A stretch of 22,964 nucleotides of DNA, from the IMG/VR virus record IMGVR_UViG_3300042945_001522, positions 1-22,964 of that record. One strand, given 5' to 3'. The translations under genes and the position numbers were made by a program. The stretch is from a virus. Each line of letters starts with the position of its first letter. Position 1 is the first letter of the stretch. Below the pieces are notes generated by a model. The model was not told the origin of the DNA, made no database searches, and worked only from the letters and a program-made list of their open reading frames with translations. This document shows, one piece after another, positions 7,160 through 15,929 of the stretch.

Positions 7160-10100
7160 ATGGCATTTGAACAAGGATATAATATAACAGAAGCTGGAAA
7201 ATGGCCACATGAAACTTACCGAATAACACCAGTAATAGGAAATGGTGGTAATTTTTTTAATGTAGGTAGCGACGAAGAATATTATTATACATCCGAAATA
7301 TATTATTTAAATAATCCTTCTGTAAGAATTAATGAAATAGAAAATAATAATATATCAACATCAAATATTAGTATTAAAAATAAAGTATATGCATCAATTT
7401 TAAACTCTAATGGATATTTTTCTGTTGATATGTTAAACATCAGAAAAAAAAGATATGGCAATTTTTGTCAATATTTTGATATGAGAGGGGAACCAAATGG
7501 TAACAATCTTTATAGTTTTTCACATTATCCTGCAAAATTATTTTTAATGCCAGTTAGTGCAAATAAAATTAATGCAAATACTTATATATTAACAACATCG
7601 GCTGTTATAGTTTCACCAGAAACGTATTTTTTTAATGACCCTGTACCAAAAGATTCCAGATATGTACCATCTACATATTATGATTATATTTTTAATAAAG
7701 ATAATAAAATTTTTAAAAATATTAAAATAAACGCAGATCCTGTAACTTTTTTTTATGGTATATGTTCATCACAACAAATAGTTAAAAGAAAATTTTTGAC
7801 ATATGGAAATACTTTTGATACAAATCCTTTTTATTCACTTTTTTCTTTAAAAGATTTCACCGGAAATTATAAAATTAGACCTGATAGTTTTTATCAAGAA
7901 GGACATTATAATTATTTTGTTTATGATGATCCTCCTGATTTGCCACCCGCTTTTTATTTTCAAGATTTGATATATACATATTATGAAAATTCAAAAGCTC
8001 CAACACCATTTTCATCTGCTGTAATAATGTATTATGATCCAGATAATACACAAAATACACAATCTTTTTCTTTTATAAATAGTTCAGTTAACATAAACAC
8101 ATTTAACTTATCATATAATTCCGTTTTAAGTTCAGATATAAATTTAAATACCGCAAATCTTAGATATTTTTTGAAAAAAAGTTCAAGTTCGAATAGTAGT
8201 TTTTCAAATGCTATAAGCGGAAAAAACGGAACAGATTTAACATTTTCTTATGTGATAGATTCAGATTTATTTAGAAGTGGCATATCAGTAAGAAATACAA
8301 TAAATTCAATATATATTCATGGTACACCTACTGCTACCACAAATAATATAATAGAACAAGGTTTTACATCTAATACAAATCTTAATGACACTGTAACTTT
8401 CTCTACTACATATCCACCTTATTATTATTTATATGATGTAGGAGTAACATCAACACAATTAACCAAGAAAACAGATATACATAGTTTATCTTTTTATTTA
8501 AGTACATACGCAATAACAGATACACAATCTCAATATTTTTCAGCTATAACATATGTATATTCCGATTTCAATTATTTAAATTTAAAATTAAGTGATTATT
8601 GTATAGATAATGAATATATAAAATATCAAAGTGAGACATTAGATGCAAATTTATTAAATGATATAAAAATATATTATGTAGAGGATGGTCAAAAAAAATT
8701 ATATGATATTATAAATTCACCATGGATAAAAACAAAACATGGATCTGTTTTAGAAATATATAATCCACCTACTTTTATAGGAAATCCAATATTGTCTATA
8801 CGACCAAAACTTTCTACTCTAGCAGGATTTAGAGATGCAAAATATTTATCTAAATTTATATTAAAGGGTTTATATAGTGCTCCTAAATATCCATTAATAG
8901 TACAGACTATAAAAGAAGGTAATGATTACATAGATTTAACAGCAGAAATAATGTATGGCGAAAATTCATCTGGTATTGATTTAAAAGATACTAAAATAAA
9001 ATGGAATTATTCACCAATAACACAATATACAAAATTAATATCATTATTAAAAGATACAAACGGAAATTATATACCATCTAATCCAATATCACCTAACACA
9101 CTAATTGATTTTAATGCAAATACATGGTCTGTTAGAATTTCTGGATATGCTGGGCAAAAAACAAATATAACATTTTATTCACAAAAACAAGATGATAGTA
9201 TTATAATATCAACAGATACATTTTATTATGATGCATTTTCAGATAATAAATTATTAATAACTCCTAAAAATAATTTAAATAATTTAAATAAAATAAGAAC
9301 AATAGATTTAAAAGTAAATGTTCCATATAATGGAAGAATAATTGACTTACCGAAAGATACTAATATATTTTGGGATTGGACATATGATGGTACATATACA
9401 AGAAATACACCTATAACAGCATATTATGAAAATGGTGATCTTTATACGAGATCAGATAATCAAAAATCTTCTATTTTAAGTGCTTTAAAAATTAAAATAG
9501 AACCATTACAATCAGATATTTTTAAAGAAAATTTTGTAAAATTTAATTGTTATACCACAAATACATTAAGTGAATTAAAAGACACTTATACATTTTCAGT
9601 AGATACATATCCATCGGAAAATATAATAAACCCGAATTTAAAAGTATTTTATAATAGTTATCAAAATGATAGCGATATACTTTTAGATACTGATAAAAAT
9701 CAAACAACATTAACAAGAAAAAATAATTCTAATAATGTATATAAAATAAAAACCGCATTACCTTCAGATATAATTCCAGCATCTATTACTTGGAGAATAG
9801 ATAGATCCGATGGAACTTCAGAAGAAGTTACAAATAATAATAAGGAATATGTATATACAGCAAATGCAAATGTATTAAAACATACTGTAAAATGTACACT
9901 GAATGGTTTTAATAAATTACCATGGACAAGTGATTGGAAACACAATTTTGAAAAAATATGCGTATTATATAATCTAACAACGAGCGAATTTGATAAACAA
10001 TTAAAATTTATTTCATATCCACAATATGCATGGAAAAATAGTGATCAAGTATCGATATTAACACCTTCTAATTTTAGCACAATAGCCGCTGGAACTACTG

Positions 10101-12904
10101 CATACGCATATAAAAAATCTAACACAGAAGTATTTTATGTTTCAGCAAATGGAAATTTTGATAGATATGTTTATCAACAAGGATCAAGTAGAGATACATT
10201 ACTAGATACAACAAATGATGGTGTTAATACATTAACATTAAAATATACTGATGATTTTTTATCTTCGGTTGGAACTAAGTTATATCTTTCTGCATTCAAT
10301 GAATATTTCCCATCAAATACTCCATTATATTATAAAACTATAGAAGGTAGTAGTTTGGTTACTAAAAGTTATAATATTGTAGCAGAATCAATACCTTATA
10401 GTGTTAGTACTGCAAGTGATTCGTTATTTTTCCAGAATCCAAAATTGATGGACTATAATGGAATAACTCATACTTTTAGTGCTACCGTGACATCTTTTGA
10501 TTTGGATGTTAATAGAAGTATAATAGTAAGACAAAAGTTCAATACAAATCCTTTAAATACTCCAGCAAAAATACAATCTGAGCAATCTACTATTACATAT
10601 ATATTGTCCGCACCGAAATGGATAGCGAAGAGGGAAATTCCAGCTGTTGATGGTACATATACGGTGTTTACCATAAGACCCGGTGATGATTTGTCACCAC
10701 TTAGAGTCAAAAATACAACAATCAATACTTTATATTTAAATGCGAGTTCCAATTTAAATATAAAAATACCCGAATCTACATTTAATGAAATAAATGGAAA
10801 TAATAATAATCAAGGTTTACTTCAAGGTGGAGATTTTTGGAATACTAAAAATATAACAATATCACAAAGATCTAATTGGGAAACATTACAGGCATATACT
10901 ACATCAACACAACCGGAAATATTTTTAAATACTGCTTATACTTTATCTGGAAATCAAGTATTTGTAGAATTTAATACACCGGAATATACAAAAAATCCAA
11001 TCATAAAATATGCTGTAAATTTTGGAGAAGGAAATATACAAGAAAAAAATAAAAACGAAACTTTTTATAATACATATAAAACATTAGGAACTTTTTATAT
11101 AACATACAGTGCGATATATTCGGACAATTCTAAAAAAGTATTCACAGAAAAAACACCATTTATTGTCAAAAAAAATTGGGATGAATATAACAAAGAAAGT
11201 ATAAGAATTATAAGTGAGGCAAATTTAGAATTGCCATATAGTTTAAATGATATTTCCATACAACCAAATGAATTTGGTGATGCGGATATATTCAATACAT
11301 GTTTAACCAGAATTGATGAAAATTTAAATTATTTAAAAAACAATATTCAAACAATTAATAGTAATGCTCCGTCATATTACTATGGATGGATGGGTTCAAA
11401 TCAAGATAATAGATCGGATGGTATAAGATGGTATACCCCAAGCTATGGTTCTGAGTTTTATGAGACTCCTAATTATGCAATATCAGAGGGAACATCATAT
11501 TTCACAGACATAAAAGATATACATATAGGAAAATACATATACGTGTTAGATGATAAAAGATTCAGACTTTTTGAAAAAGATAAAAATTGTAAAGAAATAA
11601 AATTTTTAAAAGCATCTGATATGGATGAATTATTTTTTAATCCACAATCAATTACAGTAAATGAAGATGAAACATCCATATATGTGGCAGATTCAATTAG
11701 GCATAAAATATACAGATTTGATTTTGATTTTAGTGATTTACAAAATCCTTTATTTGGATTGGTTTTAACTGTTGGAACCTTGGGTGGACTAAATGATAAT
11801 AGCAGGTTCGATTTCCCATCTGAAATATTCTTATGGAATGATAATGTATTTGTTTTAGATTATAACAACAATTGCATAAAACAATACAGTGGATCTTTAT
11901 CTTGGATACATACATACTATGATGATGTTTTAAAAGATGATCAAATATTGAATTTTACAGTCCATGAAAGTGGATTAATATATGCAGTAACTAAAAATTT
12001 AAAAGTTCATATATTTGATGAGTTAGCAAAATCGGTATATTCCACATTTGATGTTGCTCAGATAGGAGAATCTGAAATAGTTAAAATGGAGTTTGATGAA
12101 AATGGAGAATTTTTATACATAATAACTACCGGAAATGTTTTTAAATATTCTTCTGTTGGTGAATTTTTAACAACATTTAATTTACCAAATATAAATGGAT
12201 TGAAATTTACATCGTGTAAACATTCTTCAAATAGAGAATTGTATGTCTCGACCAACAAATCAATTTTAAAATTCCAAGACTTTGTTGACTTGTTTAAAAT
12301 AGGAGATGGATTAGATTCTAAATACTGGTCTTTGGATCAAATATTATTAAAGAAAGAAGAATTTGCAACAGATATAAACTATAATTTGGCATTAAATAGA
12401 ACCGCTCAAAATTTAAAAACATTTAGAAATTCATTAAATGGAAAATTTGTTTTAGTATCAGAACAAACAGCCAGAGGATCAGCAACATATTTTTCATTAA
12501 TACCAATACTAAAAGAAGATAATGTTGTATTAGTTTCAGATGTAGAAAATGAAAAATTAAAAATTGGTGTAAATGAATTTTATATTCCCGATGTAGTCAA
12601 TAGAGAATTGAAAAAATTACACGATTCTCAAATAAGTTTGAGGGAAAATTTGGACGTTTCATTTTCTGATAGTTCATCATCAAATTTAGACGGAGAAAAA
12701 TCAAAATGTGGAGGAGATTTCTGTTGGTCTTGGAAAGCAATGTCGTGTTATGATTTGTCTCTACCGTTAATAAGACTTTGTAACATAAATCCGATAACAT
12801 ATGCAGAATTAATGAACACATTTCCTGTTAATTATGCACCGACAAAACTGTGGAAAGATGCAACATCAAATTGTTGTAATGAATATACATCACCATTAAC
12901 ATAA
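7160..12904 (+). CDS. Giant tail/fibre-like structural protein with PKD-like domain and beta-propeller (1914 aa)
   Basis: At 1914 residues this is the largest complete gene here and is presumably a virion protein. Residues 1 to about 1270 are an Asn, Tyr, Ser and Thr-rich, beta-predicted region with several Ig-like stretches but no family I can name. Residues about 1274-1341 form a PKD-like domain (VNFGEGN..., ending in FIV). A helical linker (about 1345-1400, DIFNTCLTRIDENLNYL) leads to an NHL-like beta-propeller at about 1415-1707, with blades such as SITVNEDETSIYVADSIRHKIYRFD. The C-terminal region has a final Cys-rich segment (about 1849-1908) with six Cys, in KCGGDFCW, SCYDL, RLC and NCCNEY. 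It has the same PKD-then-propeller logic as the preceding 1124-aa protein, suggesting a shared ancestor or role. It may form a baseplate-attached arm or fibre; no enzyme motif was seen. The leader is AT-rich with the TAAATATTATA element. Confidence 0.85.
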   Translation: MAFEQGYNITEAGKWPHETYRITPVIGNGGNFFNVGSDEEYYYTSEIYYLNNPSVRINEIENNNISTSNISIKNKVYASILNSNGYFSVDMLNIRKKRYGNFCQYFDMRGEPNGNNLYSFSHYPAKLFLMPVSANKINANTYILTTSAVIVSPETYFFNDPVPKDSRYVPSTYYDYIFNKDNKIFKNIKINADPVTFFYGICSSQQIVKRKFLTYGNTFDTNPFYSLFSLKDFTGNYKIRPDSFYQEGHYNYFVYDDPPDLPPAFYFQDLIYTYYENSKAPTPFSSAVIMYYDPDNTQNTQSFSFINSSVNINTFNLSYNSVLSSDINLNTANLRYFLKKSSSSNSSFSNAISGKNGTDLTFSYVIDSDLFRSGISVRNTINSIYIHGTPTATTNNIIEQGFTSNTNLNDTVTFSTTYPPYYYLYDVGVTSTQLTKKTDIHSLSFYLSTYAITDTQSQYFSAITYVYSDFNYLNLKLSDYCIDNEYIKYQSETLDANLLNDIKIYYVEDGQKKLYDIINSPWIKTKHGSVLEIYNPPTFIGNPILSIRPKLSTLAGFRDAKYLSKFILKGLYSAPKYPLIVQTIKEGNDYIDLTAEIMYGENSSGIDLKDTKIKWNYSPITQYTKLISLLKDTNGNYIPSNPISPNTLIDFNANTWSVRISGYAGQKTNITFYSQKQDDSIIISTDTFYYDAFSDNKLLITPKNNLNNLNKIRTIDLKVNVPYNGRIIDLPKDTNIFWDWTYDGTYTRNTPITAYYENGDLYTRSDNQKSSILSALKIKIEPLQSDIFKENFVKFNCYTTNTLSELKDTYTFSVDTYPSENIINPNLKVFYNSYQNDSDILLDTDKNQTTLTRKNNSNNVYKIKTALPSDIIPASITWRIDRSDGTSEEVTNNNKEYVYTANANVLKHTVKCTLNGFNKLPWTSDWKHNFEKICVLYNLTTSEFDKQLKFISYPQYAWKNSDQVSILTPSNFSTIAAGTTAYAYKKSNTEVFYVSANGNFDRYVYQQGSSRDTLLDTTNDGVNTLTLKYTDDFLSSVGTKLYLSAFNEYFPSNTPLYYKTIEGSSLVTKSYNIVAESIPYSVSTASDSLFFQNPKLMDYNGITHTFSATVTSFDLDVNRSIIVRQKFNTNPLNTPAKIQSEQSTITYILSAPKWIAKREIPAVDGTYTVFTIRPGDDLSPLRVKNTTINTLYLNASSNLNIKIPESTFNEINGNNNNQGLLQGGDFWNTKNITISQRSNWETLQAYTTSTQPEIFLNTAYTLSGNQVFVEFNTPEYTKNPIIKYAVNFGEGNIQEKNKNETFYNTYKTLGTFYITYSAIYSDNSKKVFTEKTPFIVKKNWDEYNKESIRIISEANLELPYSLNDISIQPNEFGDADIFNTCLTRIDENLNYLKNNIQTINSNAPSYYYGWMGSNQDNRSDGIRWYTPSYGSEFYETPNYAISEGTSYFTDIKDIHIGKYIYVLDDKRFRLFEKDKNCKEIKFLKASDMDELFFNPQSITVNEDETSIYVADSIRHKIYRFDFDFSDLQNPLFGLVLTVGTLGGLNDNSRFDFPSEIFLWNDNVFVLDYNNNCIKQYSGSLSWIHTYYDDVLKDDQILNFTVHESGLIYAVTKNLKVHIFDELAKSVYSTFDVAQIGESEIVKMEFDENGEFLYIITTGNVFKYSSVGEFLTTFNLPNINGLKFTSCKHSSNRELYVSTNKSILKFQDFVDLFKIGDGLDSKYWSLDQILLKKEEFATDINYNLALNRTAQNLKTFRNSLNGKFVLVSEQTARGSATYFSLIPILKEDNVVLVSDVENEKLKIGVNEFYIPDVVNRELKKLHDSQISLRENLDVSFSDSSSSNLDGEKSKCGGDFCWSWKAMSCYDLSLPLIRLCNINPITYAELMNTFPVNYAPTKLWKDATSNCCNEYTSPLT

Positions 12905-12916
12905 GTATTTAAAAAT

Positions 12917-15001
12917 ATGAGCAATAGATTTCACTCGAAATATCACAGAAAAAACCATCACACATACGGAAATGCAACAAATCCTGATGCATCACACGAC
13001 CCTATAGCAAGTCCAGATCAACCATTCTTGGGAGATTTTTCATTACAAGGTGCGTTGTGTGCAGTTGCACCAGCAAGTGCATATGCGGGATATTTTTATT
13101 CTTCAAAAACAGGTGTTCGTACTATAGGTGGAGAAATTGGTTTAGCAGCATTTAGTTTTAATACCCCACTTTCTACTGCATTTGGTAAAAACATAATGCA
13201 TGGCACAGTTGGTATAAACAAAAATACTATATCGAGTGGTTATGTTTTGGATGTATTAGGAAATACTAATTTAGACGGAAATTTAAATGTCGTGGGTGAT
13301 GTTGATATAGACGGTGGAGATTTAACAGCATCTACTGCTACTTTTAATTTGTTAAATACATCACCAACCACAACAATTAATTTTGGTGGAAATGCTACAA
13401 ATATAGAAATTGGTAGTAATGCTGACACTAGTACGGTTAATATAAACGGAACAGAAGAAAGCACTTCTTGTACAACAGGGGCATTGGTAGTCGATGGTGG
13501 AGTTGGTATTGCAAAAAATCTTAATATTTGTGGACGTTTAGATTTGAACAATGACACAGAAAGCACATCTTGTACAACAGGAGCATTGGTAGTTGATGGT
13601 GGAGTTGGTATTGCAAAAAATTTAAATGTATGTGGCAGTGTAACAATCGCAAAAGATTTAACTGTATTGGGATCATATACATATTTGGATACCAAAGTAC
13701 AGGTTACATCCGCAATGACAATTGAAAATACCGGAACTGGTCCTGCATTAAAAGTTACTCAATCCGGAACAGAACCAATTGCTCATTTTATAGATGCAAA
13801 TGGAGGGGATATAGTTTTTAATGATGATGGTTTTGTTGGAATAGGAACCATGATACCATCTCAAAAATTACATGTGAGTGATGATACAACTACCGGAGAT
13901 GTTAGAATAGCTCTTGGAAAGGATATAAATAGATTAGAATTTATTAGAAATGGAGAAAATGATAATTGGATTAGATCATTTGGTGGTTCATTTATAATAG
14001 ATCAACAAAATTGTAATCCAATAATTTTTAGAACTAATGCCACAGAAAAGATGCGTATAACGTGTGATGGAAAGGTTGGAATTGGGGGGGAAACATCACC
14101 AGAAGGATTATTACACGTAAAAAATGGTTCAGCGGGTACGGTAACAGCACAGGCTAATAGTGTTGGAGTATTTGAAAATGATGCTAATTGTTATATATCA
14201 TTATTATCACCAAGTCAAAATTATGCGGGTGTTGTAATGGGAGGACCAGATGATTCTTATGCTTCTTATTTAAGCTGGAATCATGATAATTTAGATTTAA
14301 AACTCGCAACAAGTCATGCTAATGCGGATATACAATTTTTAGTATCAAACGAACAATTTGCAATGCGAATAGATCCTTCTGGAAATGTTGGTATTGGAAT
14401 TACTACACCGTCCGAAAAATTAACAGTAAATGGAAGAGTTTCGGCTACTGGATTTAGATCAAATCAAGGTGCGCCATCTAATGCTGATTCATCAACCAAT
14501 GGTTATGCTTTTGGATCTGATGGTGATACTGGTTTATTTAGTCCAATAATAGGAGCAGGAGGAGCAGCAAATGGTGTAGTATCACTATTCTCCAACAATG
14601 TTGAAAAATTAAGAGCAGATGGTAATGCCGTTACAGTATTTGGTACATTATCTACAACTGGTTCTTTCGTGGTTAACGGAACAATAAAAAATGATCCAAA
14701 TGCACCTATAACAAAAACAGAAACTTATCAGATAACACAAGATGATCACGATAAAACAATTTTGGCAAATCATGCAACAACTACTATAAATATCCAATTA
14801 CCAACTGGTTTAAAGGAAGGAACACAAGTTTCCGTAATAAGAGTAGGTGCTGGTGTAGTACAATTTGCACAAGGTACAGGATCACCCACTATATTATCAA
14901 CACCAAATAACGATTTTAAAAAATTGGCATTTACAAATTCAGCGGCAAGCGCATACTGGACTGGTACATCTTGGTATCTTGTAGGAGATTTATTATCATA
15001 A
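12917..15001 (+). CDS. Tail fibre protein with trimeric fibre repeats (694 aa)
   Basis: This 694-residue protein looks like a trimeric phage fibre or tail-spike shaft. Its N-terminus (about 1-105) is a short capping or attachment region. From about residue 115 it has beta-structured repeats: LDGNLNVVGDVDIDGG, then two near-identical 26-residue copies of ESTSCTTGALVVDGGVGIAK... at 34-residue period. Three copies of the VGIG-x-x-x-P-S-x-K-L-H-V motif follow (VGIGTMIPSQKLHV, VGIGGETSPEGLLHV, VGIGITTPSEKLTV). This motif is widespread in phage fibres and other trimeric beta-helix proteins. The last 90 residues form a separate globular tip (TETYQITQDDHDKTILANH to YWTGTSWYLVGD), of a type seen at phage fibre ends. 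No S74 intramolecular chaperone domain is visible. The two tip-adhesin genes follow immediately, matching a fibre-then-adhesin order. An enzyme role is not supported. Confidence 0.85.
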   Translation: MSNRFHSKYHRKNHHTYGNATNPDASHDPIASPDQPFLGDFSLQGALCAVAPASAYAGYFYSSKTGVRTIGGEIGLAAFSFNTPLSTAFGKNIMHGTVGINKNTISSGYVLDVLGNTNLDGNLNVVGDVDIDGGDLTASTATFNLLNTSPTTTINFGGNATNIEIGSNADTSTVNINGTEESTSCTTGALVVDGGVGIAKNLNICGRLDLNNDTESTSCTTGALVVDGGVGIAKNLNVCGSVTIAKDLTVLGSYTYLDTKVQVTSAMTIENTGTGPALKVTQSGTEPIAHFIDANGGDIVFNDDGFVGIGTMIPSQKLHVSDDTTTGDVRIALGKDINRLEFIRNGENDNWIRSFGGSFIIDQQNCNPIIFRTNATEKMRITCDGKVGIGGETSPEGLLHVKNGSAGTVTAQANSVGVFENDANCYISLLSPSQNYAGVVMGGPDDSYASYLSWNHDNLDLKLATSHANADIQFLVSNEQFAMRIDPSGNVGIGITTPSEKLTVNGRVSATGFRSNQGAPSNADSSTNGYAFGSDGDTGLFSPIIGAGGAANGVVSLFSNNVEKLRADGNAVTVFGTLSTTGSFVVNGTIKNDPNAPITKTETYQITQDDHDKTILANHATTTINIQLPTGLKEGTQVSVIRVGAGVVQFAQGTGSPTILSTPNNDFKKLAFTNSAASAYWTGTSWYLVGDLLS
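13457..13636 (+). repeat. Two near-identical copies of a 78-bp fibre repeat (period 102 bp)
   Basis: The 26-residue unit ESTSCTTGALVVDGG... is encoded at 13457-13534 and again at 13559-13636, 102 bp apart. The protein copies differ only at one position near the end (I/V), while the DNA differs at several silent sites. This indicates an older duplication kept under protein-level selection. Confidence 0.85.
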
Positions 15002-15005
15002 TGAT

Positions 15006-15929
15006 ATGGCATCACTCGGACTAGGATATTATGGTAGTTGGTATAATGTTGTTTTAAATCTAACTACTCAAGCCAATGTCAATCTATATAATTTTATAAC
15101 ATCCAACAGTTCATGGAACAATACTAGTAAAAAATTAAAGGCAATTATAACTATACCAGCAGGATATAGTATATATTCAACCGATCCTTCCACTCCTGCA
15201 TTATTAATACCACCAAATTTATTTAGACCATACGACTTAATATTTTTAATAAACAATGGTTCTATTTTAGGTGCGGGTGGCACAATCGGAACAGGTGGAG
15301 AAGGGGATCAAACACCTACAAATGGTACAAATGGAGGAAACGGAGGAACCGCATTAAAAGTACAAAGACAGATATATTTAAATAATAATGGAAATATATA
15401 TGGTGGAGGTGGAGGCGGTGGTGGTGGAGGTGGTGGACAAGAAACATATACTTTAGGAGGAGAAGTTAATAATTGTTGTAGTGTCAGTAACTGTGATGAT
15501 TGTCCGGTTAGTAAACTTTTACCACAATGGAACGATTCCAGAAATTATGATTGTACTTCTACCAATAATAATTGTAGTCAATATTGTAGTGATTGTTTTT
15601 ATTGTCCAGAATGTTGTGATTCAAACGGTAATGGAAAAACTCTTTCTGGTGGAACAAAATATTTCTGTAAAACAAAAATATGGTCATCCTCTAATGGAGG
15701 AAACGGTGGATTGGGACAAGGATATACACAATCTGCGGGATCTGGTCTAGCAGGAACAGGAAACGGTGGAACTGGAGGAAATGGTGGTACATGGGGAACA
15801 ACTGCATCAAATGGTAATAATAGTCCAATTAAAAACGGTGGAATCGGAGGATCTGGTGGAAATTGGGTAGAGGGTATCGGTAATATAATTTTACAAAGTC
15901 AAACTAATGTATTGGGAGGACAAAGCTAA
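15006..15929 (+). CDS. Glycine-rich tail-fibre tip adhesin, T-even gp38-like, paralog 1 (307 aa)
   Basis: This 307-residue protein probably binds the tip of the fibre and contacts the host surface. The N-terminal domain (about 1-90) starts MASLGLGYYGSW and is shared with the next gene. From about residue 93 it has many glycine-rich motifs: GAGGTIGTGGEG, GGNGG, a run of 12 Gly at 133-144, then GGNGG and GSGGNW near the end. T2-type and S16-type gp38 adhesins are built from glycine-rich motifs packed as polyglycine-II helices, with the variable loops between them making receptor contacts. Between the poly-Gly run and the next Gly motif lies a variable 12-Cys insert (residues 157-221). It lies directly after the fibre gene, as gp38 follows gp37. 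The start at 15006 is chosen because the same N-terminus recurs in the next gene. The gp38 link is architectural only. Confidence 0.75.
   Translation: MASLGLGYYGSWYNVVLNLTTQANVNLYNFITSNSSWNNTSKKLKAIITIPAGYSIYSTDPSTPALLIPPNLFRPYDLIFLINNGSILGAGGTIGTGGEGDQTPTNGTNGGNGGTALKVQRQIYLNNNGNIYGGGGGGGGGGGGQETYTLGGEVNNCCSVSNCDDCPVSKLLPQWNDSRNYDCTSTNNNCSQYCSDCFYCPECCDSNGNGKTLSGGTKYFCKTKIWSSSNGGNGGLGQGYTQSAGSGLAGTGNGGTGGNGGTWGTTASNGNNSPIKNGGIGGSGGNWVEGIGNIILQSQTNVLGGQS
15402..15437 (+). repeat. Poly-glycine tract (12 Gly codons)
   Basis: Twelve consecutive GGN codons encode 12 Gly. They are a mix of GGT, GGA and GGC, so the tract is not a pure DNA homopolymer. It is a local G-rich island in an AT-rich region and fits a polyglycine-II segment of a gp38-like adhesin. 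Confidence 0.9.

Noticed and set aside
13240-13695. Leftward frame of about 150 codons over the fibre repeats
   Set aside because: It mirrors the repeated fibre sequence, has no leader and lies fully inside a well-supported gene.
15001-15003. ATG overlapping the fibre stop codon as start of the first adhesin
   Set aside because: It is in another frame; the ATG at 15006 gives the N-terminus conserved in the paralog.
15481-15750. Rightward alternative frame in the first adhesin's Cys-rich insert
   Set aside because: A Val/Ile-rich shadow made by TGT/GAT-rich codons; the main frame carries the Gly motifs and the conserved N-terminus. The same applies to 16410-16658 and 17679-17897.
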